NCBI GenBank assembly: GCA_943788045.1
Contig: CALSOT010000006.1
Location: 1 to 64,000, forward strand
From: an uncultured Polaribacter sp.
Lineage (GTDB): Bacteria; Bacteroidota; Bacteroidia; Flavobacteriales; Flavobacteriaceae
Direction: 5' to 3'
Length of the DNA stretch: 64,000 nucleotides
A model generated the notes under the pieces. That model made no database searches, was not told the origin of the DNA, and saw only the letters and a program-made list of their open reading frames with translations. Shown one piece after another: positions 1 through 9,115 of the stretch (position 1 is the first letter of the stretch; the number at the start of each line of letters is the position of its first letter). The translations under genes and the position numbers were made by a program.

Positions 1-81
1 GTACGTTTAAAAAAAAAATGAAATCACACTCATATATACTAAAAACATAACTTATGAAATAAAAGATATTTATAGAAAACT

Positions 82-117
82 AAAAAACCTTAACAACTTG
101 AAATTGTTAAGGTTTTT
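82..117 (-). terminator. Intrinsic terminator after tRNA-Asp
   Basis: A hairpin has arms AACCTTAACAA and TTGTTAAGGTT around a short loop and is followed on the minus strand by a run of T. It lies just past the 3' end of the tRNA-Asp gene and should end that transcript. Confidence 0.75.
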
Positions 118-121
118 AAAG

Positions 122-195
122 CGGTCTGGACGGGACTCGAACCCGCGACCCCCTGCGTGACAGGCAGGTATTCTAACCAGCTGAACTACCAGACC
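122..195 (-). tRNA. tRNA-Asp(GTC)
   Basis: On the minus strand the sequence folds as a 74-nt tRNA. The acceptor arms are GGTCTGG and CCAGACC with discriminator G. The anticodon stem is CCTGC/GCAGG and its loop carries GTC, which reads Asp codons. The T-arm GGTTCGAGTCC is canonical. CCA is not encoded. The gene has its own -7 box upstream and a terminator downstream, so it is a single-gene unit. Confidence 0.96.
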
Positions 196-212
196 GTTGC
201 TTTAAGCGTTTG

Positions 213-220
213 CAAATATA
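213..220 (-). promoter_or_regulatory. -7 promoter box for tRNA-Asp
   Basis: TATATTTG on the minus strand matches the Bacteroidetes -7 consensus TAnnTTTG and lies 18 nt before the tRNA. The same box, with a TGC just after it, precedes both tRNA-Asn genes. Confidence 0.7.
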
Positions 221-258
221 CAACGTATTTTCACATATGCAAACATAAAATAAAAAAA

Positions 259-1179
259 TTATTTATTTTTTTTTCTACTAATTAAGTATGATGTTAAAAC
301 CTCGTTATAACCTTTATTAATATCTAAAGGAACATAATCAATTTTATATAGTAAAGATTTATTTTTCAAATATTGAAAATAATTTTCAACCGACTTCTTG
401 TAATTATCTTGAACATTTTCGGGATAAATATTTACTTCTTCCATTGTTTCCAAATCAACAAACTTTTTTGGTGAATTATCAAAATTGAAGTTAAATTCAG
501 TTTCCCCATCATAAGTATGAAATAAAACTACTTCGTGTTTATTAAACTTTAGATGTTTCAGAGCATCAAAAAGAGTATCATTATCTTTATTTGGCTGAAA
601 CATGTCTGTAAAAACAAAAATTAAAGAACGTCTATGTATTTTTTCTGCAATTTCATGCAAATATTTATAGGTTTCTGTTGATGACTTAGATTCTGAGACT
701 AACAATTGTTCTAATTGATAAATTAACATATTTCTATGACGATCACTGCCTTTTTCTGGAGCATAATACTCATAAGTATCCGAATAAATACTTAAACCAA
801 CAGCATCTCTTTGCTGTTTAAAAATCTCCATTAAAGAGGCAGCTGCAATTGCAGAAAAACCAACTTTATTTAAATTGTCTAATGTTTGCTTTCTTACAAC
901 TGGATAATGCATTGATGCAGAGTTATCTATTATAATATGACAACGTAAATTTGTTTCTTCTTCATACTTTTTGGTGTATAACTTATCTGTCTTTGCAAAT
1001 AATTTCCAATCTATGTGCCGCGTACTTTCACCCTTGTTGTATAATTTATGCTCAGAAAACTCTACAGAAAAACCATGAAATGGGCTTTTATGAATTCCTG
1101 TTATAAATCCCTCTACAACTTGTTTCGCAAGTATGTTTAAGTTTTTAATTTCTGCTGATTTAACTTCAGATAAATTCAT
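259..1179 (-). CDS. DUF58 domain protein (vWA-like)
   Basis: This 306-residue soluble protein belongs to the DUF58 family, which usually works with MoxR-type AAA ATPases and membrane vWA proteins in flavobacteria. The marker region near residues 43-65 has the pattern YNKGESTRHIDWKLFAKTD, followed by a vWA-like core with IIDNSASM near residue 85 and FVFTDMF near residue 190. The start is the only ATG that keeps the full N-terminus. No moxR gene lies in the window; it would be expected upstream in other genomes, but here trxA precedes it across a 339-bp gap, so it seems to be transcribed alone. The exact function is unknown; the family assignment is firm. Confidence 0.85.
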   Translation of the reverse strand: MNLSEVKSAEIKNLNILAKQVVEGFITGIHKSPFHGFSVEFSEHKLYNKGESTRHIDWKLFAKTDKLYTKKYEEETNLRCHIIIDNSASMHYPVVRKQTLDNLNKVGFSAIAAASLMEIFKQQRDAVGLSIYSDTYEYYAPEKGSDRHRNMLIYQLEQLLVSESKSSTETYKYLHEIAEKIHRRSLIFVFTDMFQPNKDNDTLFDALKHLKFNKHEVVLFHTYDGETEFNFNFDNSPKKFVDLETMEEVNIYPENVQDNYKKSVENYFQYLKNKSLLYKIDYVPLDINKGYNEVLTSYLISRKKNK

Positions 1180-1463
1180 ACTGTTATTTAATATTTTTAG
1201 TTCTTATTGGATTATCTGTAGTTTGAAATAATCTTAGGTTGTACAAAGGTTATCTTATAAAAATTAATTCAAACCATTAGTTGCACCTTTTGATAAAAAT
1301 TTAACTACTAAAATATAGATAACTCACAAAGAAAGAAAAACTCTAAAATCCTGGCAAAAATTCTGAGAATCACAAACATTTTAATCATTCAACATTTTCA
1401 CCAAAATAAAAGAGTGATAATCAATTATTGAAAAAAAACTCTTTATTACTAATTACTAAAAAT
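1180..1463. other. Intergenic stretch, no gene seen
   Basis: This AT-rich gap between the DUF58 gene and the trxA terminator has no convincing reading frame. TAACCTTTG near 1243 (minus strand) resembles a -7 box with a 3-nt rather than 2-nt spacer and could serve the DUF58 gene. Nothing else is recognised. Confidence 0.5.
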
Positions 1464-1495
1464 AAAAAAAGGTTTGACGTTAGCCAAACCTTTAT
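1464..1495 (-). terminator. Intrinsic terminator after trxA
   Basis: On the minus strand AAAGGTTTGG pairs with TCAAACCTTT and is followed by a T-rich tract. It sits 24 bp after the trxA stop codon. Confidence 0.8.
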
Positions 1496-1518
1496 CTTAT
1501 TTAAAATATAAATATTAG

Positions 1519-1836
1519 TTATATAGCGGCATCAATTTTACCAGTGTAAACATTTTTCGGCGCAACACCTACTTGTTTATCTACAATTTCACCATTTTTA
1601 AAGATTAAAACAGTTGGTATATTACGAACTCCGTATTTCGCGGCAAATTCTTGGTTAGCGTCAACATCTACTTTACCAACAACAGCTTTACCCTCATATT
1701 CTGTATGAATTTCATCAACAATTGGTCCTACCATTCTACAAGGTCCACACCAAGCTGCCCAAAAATCTACTAATACCGGTTTGTCTGATTTTAATACTAA
1801 TTCTTCAAAATTTGCGTCTGTAATTTCTAATGCCAT
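1519..1836 (-). CDS. trxA: Thioredoxin
   Basis: This is a 105-residue cytoplasmic thioredoxin, the usual length of the family. It reduces protein disulfides, and in this neighbourhood could supply electrons to a thioredoxin-dependent PAPS/APS reductase (CysH). The WCGPC active site has Cys30 and Cys33, the cis-proline region is RNIPT near residue 72, and there is no signal peptide. It is a single-gene unit: a -7 box lies 41 nt upstream and a hairpin terminator follows the stop codon. Confidence 0.96.
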   Translation of the reverse strand: MALEITDANFEELVLKSDKPVLVDFWAAWCGPCRMVGPIVDEIHTEYEGKAVVGKVDVDANQEFAAKYGVRNIPTVLIFKNGEIVDKQVGVAPKNVYTGKIDAAI

Positions 1837-1876
1837 TTTTTATTTTTTTTTAAATCGTTATGTCAGTTTTGAAAAA

Positions 1877-1884
1877 CAAAAGTA
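1877..1884 (-). promoter_or_regulatory. -7 promoter box for trxA
   Basis: TACTTTTG on the minus strand fits TAnnTTTG. It implies a leader of roughly 35 nt before the trxA start codon. Confidence 0.6.
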
Positions 1885-2063
1885 GTGATTTTATTTACGC
1901 ATCGTTTTCAAAAAAATTACTTTTTCCTATTTATCTATCAATACTACTTATACTTGCAAAATAATAAATTCAGAGAAAAAATGAAACAAATATTCTTGTT
2001 AAATGAATTATTGTTTCATCCTATCTTTTTTACAAACCAAATAGTTTTTCGAAAACCTCCACC

Positions 2064-3020
2064 TTAAAATAAACCAGAAGCTATTGTTTGTATGTTATCA
2101 CTTTTACCCATTGAATAATAGTGTAAAACAGGAACCCCTGAATCTTTCAACTCTTTAGATTGCTGTATCGCAAATTCAATACCAACTTGCCTTACAGCTT
2201 TATTGTCTTTACATCCCTCTACCGCATCTATTAAATCTTGTGGCAAATCTATTTTAAATACCTGAGGTAATATTTGCAAATGCCTCTTAACAGCAATGGG
2301 CTTAATACCGGGTATTATTGGAACATTAATTCCTATTTCTTTAGCTGCCTTTACAAAATCAAAGTATTTCTTATTATCAAAAAACATTTGAGTAACTACA
2401 TAATCTGCACCAGCATCCACTTTTTCTTTTAAACGTCTTAAATCTGAAACTAATGAGGGCGCTTCCATATGTTTTTCTGGATATCCTGAAACACCAATAC
2501 AAAAATCTGAATGATGTTCGGCACTTACATTATTATGTAAATATTGACCTTTATTTAAATTCGAAATTTGATCTACTAATTCTTTAGCAAAAGCATTTCC
2601 TCCCTTAAATGGTTTAAAATAAGGTTCATCTTTCATAGAATCTCCACGCAAAGCCATTACGTTATCTATGCCTAAATAATGACAATCTACCAGAACATAT
2701 TCTGTTTCTTCTTTGGTAAAACCACCACATAATAAATGCGGAATTGTATCAACTTTATATTTATGCATAATGGAAGCACAAATACCCACTGTTCCGGGAC
2801 GCATTCTTGTAATTTTTTTGTCTAAAAGACCATTTCCTTTATCTAAATAAACATACTCCTCTCTTGAAGTAGTTACATCAATAAAGGGTGGATTAAACTC
2901 CATTAACGGATCTATATTCCTATATAAATCCTGAATATTGTTTCCTTTTTTAGGCGGTATTACTTCAAAAGAAAATAATGTTTTACCGTTGGCTTTTTTA
3001 ATATGATCTATAACTTTCAT
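2064..3020 (-). CDS. metF: Methylenetetrahydrofolate reductase
   Basis: MetF (318 residues) reduces 5,10-methylene-THF to 5-methyl-THF, the methyl donor used by MetH. The sequence is a full-length TIM-barrel flavoprotein. It starts with FSFEVIPPKKG, has the catalytic Glu in that segment, and carries the family motifs ALRGD near residue 123 and TQMFFDN near residue 208. It is the last gene of the metH(N)-metH(C)-metF operon, 110 bp after metH(C), so it should be under the SAM-I riboswitch at 6882-6985. No clear terminator follows. Confidence 0.95.
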   Translation of the reverse strand: MKVIDHIKKANGKTLFSFEVIPPKKGNNIQDLYRNIDPLMEFNPPFIDVTTSREEYVYLDKGNGLLDKKITRMRPGTVGICASIMHKYKVDTIPHLLCGGFTKEETEYVLVDCHYLGIDNVMALRGDSMKDEPYFKPFKGGNAFAKELVDQISNLNKGQYLHNNVSAEHHSDFCIGVSGYPEKHMEAPSLVSDLRRLKEKVDAGADYVVTQMFFDNKKYFDFVKAAKEIGINVPIIPGIKPIAVKRHLQILPQVFKIDLPQDLIDAVEGCKDNKAVRQVGIEFAIQQSKELKDSGVPVLHYYSMGKSDNIQTIASGLF

Positions 3021-3130
3021 CTTTTTAATTCTTTGGAGCCTCTTTTCGATCGCTCTTTTAACTATATATTTTTATTATAACCATGAGAAATAATATAACC
3101 TCCTTAATGTAATTCTACAAAAACCATATC

Positions 3131-5812
3131 TTATTCTTCTGCAATCACAGGATGTAACCACTTTCTTGCTTTTTGCTTTGTAATTCCTTTTCTTTTTGAA
3201 TAATCTGTCACTTGATCATCCGTAATTTTACCTAAACCAAAATATTTGGCTTCTTTGTTTGCAAAATAATATCCAGAGACAGCAGCTGCTGGCCACATTG
3301 CTAAACTTTCTGTTAATTGAACTCCTATTTGTTTTTCAACATCTAACAACTGCCAAATTGTTTCTTTTTCTAAATGATCTGGACAAGCGGGATAACCGGG
3401 TGCTGGGCGAATTCCTTTGTAACTTTCTTTAATTAAATCATCATTAGACAAGGACTCTCCCAAAGCGTAACCCCAATGTTTTACCCTAACTTGTTTATGT
3501 AAGTATTCTGCAAAAGCTTCTGCGAAACGATCTGCAATGGCTTGGGCCATAATTGAGTTATAATCATCTTCTTGTTTTTTATAACTATCCGCTAATTCTT
3601 GTGCTCCAAAAATACCTACACAGAATGCACCCATATAATCTGTTTTATTACTTTCTTTCGGAGCGATAAAATCTGCTAAGGCGTGATTAGGAATTCCTTC
3701 TCTCTTTTTTAATTGTTGGCGTAAAGTTCTAAAAACTACAACTTCTTTTCCTTTTTTCTGGATAGAAATATCATCTTCATTAATTGAATTTGCCTCAAAC
3801 AAACCAAAAATTGCTTTTGGTTTTAATAATTGTTTGGCAATAACTTCTTCAATCATTGCTAATGCTTCTTCATACATAATAGAAGCTTGTTCCCCCACTA
3901 CTTCATCTGTTAAGATTGCAGGGAATTTTCCATGTAAATCCCAACTTCTAAAAAATGGACTCCAATCAATAAAAGGGACTAATTCTTTAAGACTTAATTG
4001 CTCTAACTTTTGAATTCCTAACTCTTTAGGTTTTATAATATCGGAAGTATTCCAATCTATTTTATATTTACGTTTACGAGCTTCATCAATAGAAATGTAT
4101 GATTTTTCTTTACCACGTTTTAAAAACTTGGTTCTGAACTCGTCATAATCTTTCTTCAATTTTGCAACGTATTCATTATTCGTTTTCTTGTTTAATAAAT
4201 CTCCAACAACAGTTACCGCTCTTGATGCATCATTAACATGAACTACTGCATTTTTATATTGCGTATCAATCTTAACAGCTGTATGCGCTTTAGAAGTTGT
4301 TGCGCCACCTATTAATAAAGGCAAATCAAAATTTTGACGCTCCATTTCTTTGGCCAAATAGACCATTTCATCTAAAGAAGGTGTAATCAATCCACTTAAA
4401 CCAATAGCATCTACATTTTCTCTTATAGCAGCTTCAATGATTTTTTCTGGAGGAACCATTACTCCCAAATCTATAATTTCGTAGTTATTACAACCTAAAA
4501 CGACACTCACAATATTTTTACCAATATCATGCACATCACCTTTTACAGTTGCCATTAATATTTTTCCGAGTGCTTTTTGTTCCTCTCCTTTTTCTGCTTC
4601 AATAAATGGATTTAAATAAGCTACGGCTTTTTTCATTACACGTGCTGATTTTACGACCTGTGGTAAAAACATTTTCCCCGCTCCAAATAAATCTCCAACT
4701 ACATTCATTCCAATCATTAAATTACCTTCAATAACTTGAATTGGAGCTGCAGCTTGTTGCCTTGCAGTTTCTACATCCTCTATAATAAAAGCATCAATAC
4801 CTTTTACTAAAGCATGTGTAATTCTATCTTGTAAAGCGTTTTCTCTCCAAGATAAATCTACTCCTTTTTCTTTTTTAGAACCTTTTACACTTTCAGCAAA
4901 ATCTAATAAACGTTCAGTTGCATCTTCTCTTCTATCAAGAATTACATCTTCTACGTGTTCCAATAAATCTTTTGGAATATCATCATAAACCTCCAACAAA
5001 GCAGGATTCACAATTCCCATATTCATGCCAGCCTGAATCGCATAGTACAAGAAAACTGAATGCATTGCTTCACGAACTCCATTATTTCCTCTAAAAGAAA
5101 AAGAAACATTACTTACACCTCCACTTACAGAAACGTTTTCTAAATTTTCTCTAACCCAACGTGTTGCTTCAATAAAATCGATGGCATTTTTTCTATGTTC
5201 TTCCATTCCTGTTGCAACAGGGAATATATTTAAATCAAAAATAATATCTTCAGATGGAAAGCCAACTTTATTTACTAAAACGTCATAAGAGCGTTTTGCT
5301 ATTTCTATTCTTCTTTGATAATTATCTGCTTGACCAACCTCATCAAAAGCCATGACAATTACCGCAGCTCCATATCTTTTTATTAATTGAGCTTCTTTTA
5401 TAAACTTTGCTTCACCTTCTTTTAAAGAAATTGAGTTTACAACACATTTACCTTGTACCACTTGTAAACCAGCTTCAATGATTTCCCATTTAGAGCTATC
5501 AATCATCATTGGAACTCTACAAATATCAGGTTCGGCTGCTATTAAATTTAAAAAACGAACCATTGCCTCTTTACCATCCAAAAGACCATCATCCATATTA
5601 ATATCGACAATTTGAGCTCCACCATCTACTTGATGTCTTGCAATATCTAGAGCTTCATCAAACTTTTCTTCTTTAATTAATCGCAAAAACTTACGTGAAC
5701 CTGCAACATTTGTACGTTCGCCAACATTTATAAAATTGCTGTTTTCATTTAGAATTAAAGGTTCTAAACCAGACAATTTCATATATTTAGTTTGTTTTAT
5801 CTTCATCTTCAA
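3131..5812 (-). CDS. metH: Methionine synthase, folate, B12 and activation modules
   Basis: This 893-residue protein is the C-terminal three-module part of cobalamin-dependent methionine synthase; the homocysteine module is a separate gene 6 bp upstream. The order is a pterin-binding domain ([13 protein letters not shown] near residue 25), a B12 cap and Rossmann domain with GDVHDIGKN near residue 425, which supplies the cobalt-ligating His, and an AdoMet reactivation domain with [12 protein letters not shown] near residue 800. The protein therefore needs B12 and SAM. The first residues MKMKIKQTK leave alternative starts at M3 or M11. The split arrangement is common in Bacteroidetes. Confidence 0.95.
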   Translation of the reverse strand: MKMKIKQTKYMKLSGLEPLILNENSNFINVGERTNVAGSRKFLRLIKEEKFDEALDIARHQVDGGAQIVDINMDDGLLDGKEAMVRFLNLIAAEPDICRVPMMIDSSKWEIIEAGLQVVQGKCVVNSISLKEGEAKFIKEAQLIKRYGAAVIVMAFDEVGQADNYQRRIEIAKRSYDVLVNKVGFPSEDIIFDLNIFPVATGMEEHRKNAIDFIEATRWVRENLENVSVSGGVSNVSFSFRGNNGVREAMHSVFLYYAIQAGMNMGIVNPALLEVYDDIPKDLLEHVEDVILDRREDATERLLDFAESVKGSKKEKGVDLSWRENALQDRITHALVKGIDAFIIEDVETARQQAAAPIQVIEGNLMIGMNVVGDLFGAGKMFLPQVVKSARVMKKAVAYLNPFIEAEKGEEQKALGKILMATVKGDVHDIGKNIVSVVLGCNNYEIIDLGVMVPPEKIIEAAIRENVDAIGLSGLITPSLDEMVYLAKEMERQNFDLPLLIGGATTSKAHTAVKIDTQYKNAVVHVNDASRAVTVVGDLLNKKTNNEYVAKLKKDYDEFRTKFLKRGKEKSYISIDEARKRKYKIDWNTSDIIKPKELGIQKLEQLSLKELVPFIDWSPFFRSWDLHGKFPAILTDEVVGEQASIMYEEALAMIEEVIAKQLLKPKAIFGLFEANSINEDDISIQKKGKEVVVFRTLRQQLKKREGIPNHALADFIAPKESNKTDYMGAFCVGIFGAQELADSYKKQEDDYNSIMAQAIADRFAEAFAEYLHKQVRVKHWGYALGESLSNDDLIKESYKGIRPAPGYPACPDHLEKETIWQLLDVEKQIGVQLTESLAMWPAAAVSGYYFANKEAKYFGLGKITDDQVTDYSKRKGITKQKARKWLHPVIAEE

Positions 5813-5818
5813 CTTCTT

Positions 5819-6832
5819 CTAAAGAGATTCTGATATTATTTCAGAATGACTTCTTGGTTTGTATTTTTCAGCGATATTTGCAATTACTCTAATATGCTCA
5901 GGACTTGTTCCACAACAACCACCTATGATATTAATTAAATCTTTCTTCAAATATTCTTCAATTTGTTCACCCATTTCTTCAGGAGTTTCATCATATTCTC
6001 CAAAAGCATTTGGCAATCCTGCATTTGGATGTGCAGAAATCCCAAAATGAGTTTTATTTGCAATTGCTTCTAAATGTGGTTGTAATAAATTAGCACCTAA
6101 AGCACAATTAAATCCAACAGTTAATAAAGGAATATGTGAAACAGAAATTAAAAATGCTTCTGCTGTTTGCCCAGACAATGTTCTTCCTGAAGCATCAGTA
6201 ATTGTTCCAGAAAGCATAATAGGGATGTCTATATTTCTTTCGTCCTTTACTTCTTCAATAGCAAATAAAGCTGCTTTAGCATTTAAGGTATCAAACACTG
6301 TTTCTACCAATAATAAATCAACTCCACCATCAACTAAAGCTTCTACTTGTTGTTTGTACGCAATTCTTAATTCATCGAAAGTTACTGCTCTATAACCTGG
6401 GTCATTTACATCTGGAGACATACTTGCTGTTCTGTTAGTTGGACCTATAGATCCTGCAACAAAACGAGGTTTATGAGGTTCTCTTTCTGTAAACTCAACT
6501 GCCACTTCTTTTGCGATTTTTGCAGATTGGTAATTTAGTTCATACACCAAATCTTCCATTTGATAATCTGCCATAGCAATTGTAGTTCCAGAAAAAGTAT
6601 TGGTTTCTATAATATCTGCACCTACTTCAAAATACTTACCATGAATTGTTTTAATTGCTTCTGGCTGGGTAATTGACAGCAAGTCGTTATTTCCTTGTAA
6701 GGGTGTTGGGTAATTTTTAAAACGTTCTCCTCTAAAATCTTCTTCCGTAAATTTATACGCTTGCAGCATAGTACCCATAGCACCATCTAAAATCAAGATT
6801 CGTTCCTGTAAAGCTTTGTATATGTTTGACAT
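5819..6832 (-). CDS. metH: Methionine synthase, homocysteine S-methyltransferase module
   Basis: This 337-residue protein is the stand-alone N-terminal module of MetH. It binds zinc and activates homocysteine for methylation from the cobalamin carried by the partner protein. The zinc ligands are visible as Cys243 (GFNCALG) and Cys306/Cys307 (GGCCGTS). The barrel starts with ILDGAMGTMLQ. It is the first gene of the operon, with its ATG 49 bp downstream of the SAM-I aptamer, so SAM should repress it. It lacks the folate, B12 and activation domains, which the next gene encodes. Confidence 0.95.
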   Translation of the reverse strand: MSNIYKALQERILILDGAMGTMLQAYKFTEEDFRGERFKNYPTPLQGNNDLLSITQPEAIKTIHGKYFEVGADIIETNTFSGTTIAMADYQMEDLVYELNYQSAKIAKEVAVEFTEREPHKPRFVAGSIGPTNRTASMSPDVNDPGYRAVTFDELRIAYKQQVEALVDGGVDLLLVETVFDTLNAKAALFAIEEVKDERNIDIPIMLSGTITDASGRTLSGQTAEAFLISVSHIPLLTVGFNCALGANLLQPHLEAIANKTHFGISAHPNAGLPNAFGEYDETPEEMGEQIEEYLKKDLINIIGGCCGTSPEHIRVIANIAEKYKPRSHSEIISESL

Positions 6833-6881
6833 TTTATGATGTTTTTATCAATATGTCATCAGGAAAAGTGAAATTTTCGCT

Positions 6882-6985
6882 GTTATCTGTCAGATATAAT
6901 CTGTAGAATGTAGCACCTTCTATTTCTTAACGAAATGGGTTGCCAAGGCTTCACCGGGTCTAATCCCTCTACCTTTCGTGATAAC
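6882..6985 (-). promoter_or_regulatory. SAM-I (S-box) riboswitch upstream of metH operon
   Basis: The minus strand contains the S-box core: AGAGGGATTAGACCC, then GGTGAAGCCTTGGCAACC, then AAGGTGCTACATTCTAC. The closing helix P1 pairs GTTATC (6980-6985) with GATAAC (6882-6887). No U-tract terminator is visible between the aptamer and the metH start, so control of translation, or of transcription by another fold, is more likely. The same core recurs before metY. Confidence 0.93.
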
Positions 6986-7059
6986 GGTATCAATAAGTTT
7001 ATGAACTAAGCTACAAAGAAAAGAAATATATTTTTATTTGTAGACTGTATTTGTAAAAT

Positions 7060-7953
7060 CTATTCTTTATTAAATAGTGTAGACGATAAATATCTATCTC
7101 CTCTATCACAAACGATTGCAACTATAACTCCTTTGTCTATCTTTTCTGCGACCTTCAATGCACTTGCTAATATACCTCCACTACTCATACCTGCAAAAAT
7201 ACCCTCTTCTTCAGCCAATCGCTGAGTCATTACCTTGGCTTCTATTTCACTAACTTCCATAACCTCATCTATCTTTTTTCTATTAAATATAGCCGGGATG
7301 TAATCTCCTTCCCATTTCCTAATACCAGCTATTTTAGATTCACCATTTGGCTGCACACCAATAATAGTAATATCTTTATTTTGCTCTTTTAAATAATCTG
7401 AAACTCCCATAATGGTTCCTGTAGTTCCCATTGCAGCAACAAAATGGGTGATTTCTCCTTCGGTATCTCTCCATATTTCAGGACCTGTAGTTTTATAATG
7501 TGCTTTAGAATTATCGGTATTATCAAATTGATTTAATCTAAAATATCCTTTTTTATATTTTAATTTCAATGCATAATCTCGAGAACCTTCCATTCCTAAC
7601 TCTTTAGGAGTTAAAATAACTTCTGCCCCATATGAACGCATCGTTTTTATTCTTTCTTCTGTAGAATTTTCCGGCAAAACCAAAACCATGTTCACCCCTA
7701 AGACTTTCGCCATTAAAGCCAAAGCAATGCCTGTGTTCCCGCTTGTTGCTTCCACTAAAGTATCCCCTTTTCTAATATTTTTTCTTTTAATAGCTTCAGA
7801 AATCATATTGTAAGCAGCTCTATCTTTTACACTTCCTCCAGGATTATTACCTTCTAACTTTAGCAATAAATTAACTCCTTTTTTTTGCAAAATGTTTTGA
7901 ACTTCTACCAAAGGAGTATTTCCTACAAAATCTATGATACTTTTAGTTTTCAT
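7060..7953 (-). CDS. cysM: Cysteine synthase B (O-acetylserine sulfhydrylase)
   Basis: This 297-residue PLP enzyme makes cysteine from O-acetylserine and sulfide. The PLP lysine lies in NNPGGSVKDRAAYNMI near residue 43, the substrate loop is EATSGNTGIALA near residue 68, and a glycine-rich phosphate loop GTTGTIMG lies near residue 171. The length and the NPGGSVKDR form fit CysM rather than the longer CysK. It is the last gene of the cys operon, starting 4 bp after cysE, so OAS maker and consumer are adjacent. Confidence 0.93.
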   Translation of the reverse strand: MKTKSIIDFVGNTPLVEVQNILQKKGVNLLLKLEGNNPGGSVKDRAAYNMISEAIKRKNIRKGDTLVEATSGNTGIALALMAKVLGVNMVLVLPENSTEERIKTMRSYGAEVILTPKELGMEGSRDYALKLKYKKGYFRLNQFDNTDNSKAHYKTTGPEIWRDTEGEITHFVAAMGTTGTIMGVSDYLKEQNKDITIIGVQPNGESKIAGIRKWEGDYIPAIFNRKKIDEVMEVSEIEAKVMTQRLAEEEGIFAGMSSGGILASALKVAEKIDKGVIVAIVCDRGDRYLSSTLFNKE

Positions 7954-7957
7954 ATTT

Positions 7958-8716
7958 CTAATTTCTTTTTTGAAAAATATTATTTTCTGATTGAACTGTT
8001 ACAATCGATTTTTTTGGAATCGATTCTGTAATGCAAACATTGGCACCAATAATCGAATCCATCCCTATAACTACATCACCTCCTAAAATAGTTGCATTTG
8101 CATAAATTACAACGCCACTTTGTATTGTTGGGTGTCTTTTTATTGATGCTAAACTCTTTTTTACTTGAATTCCTCCTAAAGTTACTCCTTGAAAAATCTG
8201 CACATTATCTTTGATTTGAGTAGTTTCTCCAATCACAATTCCTGTAGCGTGATCTATAAAAAATGAATTTCCTATTTCTGCACCCGGATGAATGTCTGCA
8301 CCTGTAACACTATGTGCAAATTCACTCATCATTCTTGGTAAAACAGGAACTTCTAATTTTAACAATTGATGACTTAAACGATGTACAGCAATTGCATAAA
8401 AACCAGGATACGCTAAATAAATTTCCTTTAAACTTTTAGCAGCAGGATCGTTTTTCACTGCGGCAACGGCATCTAAATCTAATTTTTGTCTAATAGTACT
8501 AAAATAAATTTCAAAACTACTCCATAAATCTTCTCCGTTTTCAACGGATAATCTTTCTAAAATATTTAAAAACTGAGCTCTATTTCCTTTACCATTATCA
8601 GACAAGTGAGTTACATCAAACAAATTATTAATTAATTGTTTGGTAAAATCCCCAACAGTATCTCTTAAACACATACTGTAGTTTTTAAACGCTACTATTT
8701 GTCCTGTTTCTTTCAT
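7958..8716 (-). CDS. cysE: Serine O-acetyltransferase
   Basis: CysE transfers acetyl from acetyl-CoA to serine, giving the OAS that CysM uses. The C-terminal half is a left-handed beta helix of hexapeptide repeats with the signature HATGIVIGETTQIKDNV. The reading frame is open further upstream to 8788, but that part overlaps the ferredoxin gene on the same strand. The ATG at 8716 lies 8 bp after the ferredoxin stop and gives a 252-residue protein, so I take it as the start. The N-terminal alpha-helical domain is present and the length is normal for a flavobacterial EpsC/CysE-like enzyme. Confidence 0.92.
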   Translation of the reverse strand: MKETGQIVAFKNYSMCLRDTVGDFTKQLINNLFDVTHLSDNGKGNRAQFLNILERLSVENGEDLWSSFEIYFSTIRQKLDLDAVAAVKNDPAAKSLKEIYLAYPGFYAIAVHRLSHQLLKLEVPVLPRMMSEFAHSVTGADIHPGAEIGNSFFIDHATGIVIGETTQIKDNVQIFQGVTLGGIQVKKSLASIKRHPTIQSGVVIYANATILGGDVVIGMDSIIGANVCITESIPKKSIVTVQSENNIFQKRN

Positions 8717-8724
8717 TTTAACTC

Positions 8725-9054
8725 TTAGGATTCTGGCGCTAATTCCACTTCTAATCCATCCATTTCTTGTGTCATTTGTATTTGACAACCCAACCTACTA
8801 TTATCTTCGACATTAAAGGCTTCTGCTAACATAGCATCTTCATCATCTGACATTTCTGGTAATTCATTATCTGATTTTACATAGCACTGACAAGAAGCAC
8901 ACATTGCCATTCCTCCACAAATCCCGATAGTACCCTCTTCTGCTAATTCGTATGAACGAACTACTTCCATAAGGTTCATTGCCATATCTGTAGGCGCTAC
9001 AATTTCATGAGTTACCCCGTTTCTATCTGTTATTTTTATGTTGATGTCTTGCAT
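8725..9054 (-). CDS. 2Fe-2S ferredoxin, adrenodoxin type
   Basis: This 109-residue ferredoxin has the cluster ligands Cys46, Cys52, Cys55 and Cys90 in a C-x5-C-x2-C...C pattern (motif CGGMAMCASCQC). It lies between the ferredoxin-NADP reductase-like gene and cysE in the cys operon. The likely job, inferred from context, is carrying electrons from that reductase to the siroheme sulfite reductase, since the operon has no CysJ flavoprotein. An extra Cys57 is present. Its acidic C-terminus is typical of electron carriers. Confidence 0.9.
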   Translation of the reverse strand: MQDINIKITDRNGVTHEIVAPTDMAMNLMEVVRSYELAEEGTIGICGGMAMCASCQCYVKSDNELPEMSDDEDAMLAEAFNVEDNSRLGCQIQMTQEMDGLEVELAPES

Positions 9055-9115
9055 CTATTGTCTTATTTATTATTCATATTCTTTGCCAAGTTACGTAAAC
9101 CTAGTAAAAAACTTG

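Noticed and set aside
1885..2067. A 60-codon plus-strand frame between trxA and metF
   Set aside because: Composition is random AT-rich (many Phe, Tyr, Leu), no family resemblance, and it begins over the trxA promoter box.
6938..6955. A cobalamin riboswitch before metH
   Set aside because: The conserved core is that of the S-box (GGTGAAGCCTTGGCAACC); no B12-box sequence is seen.
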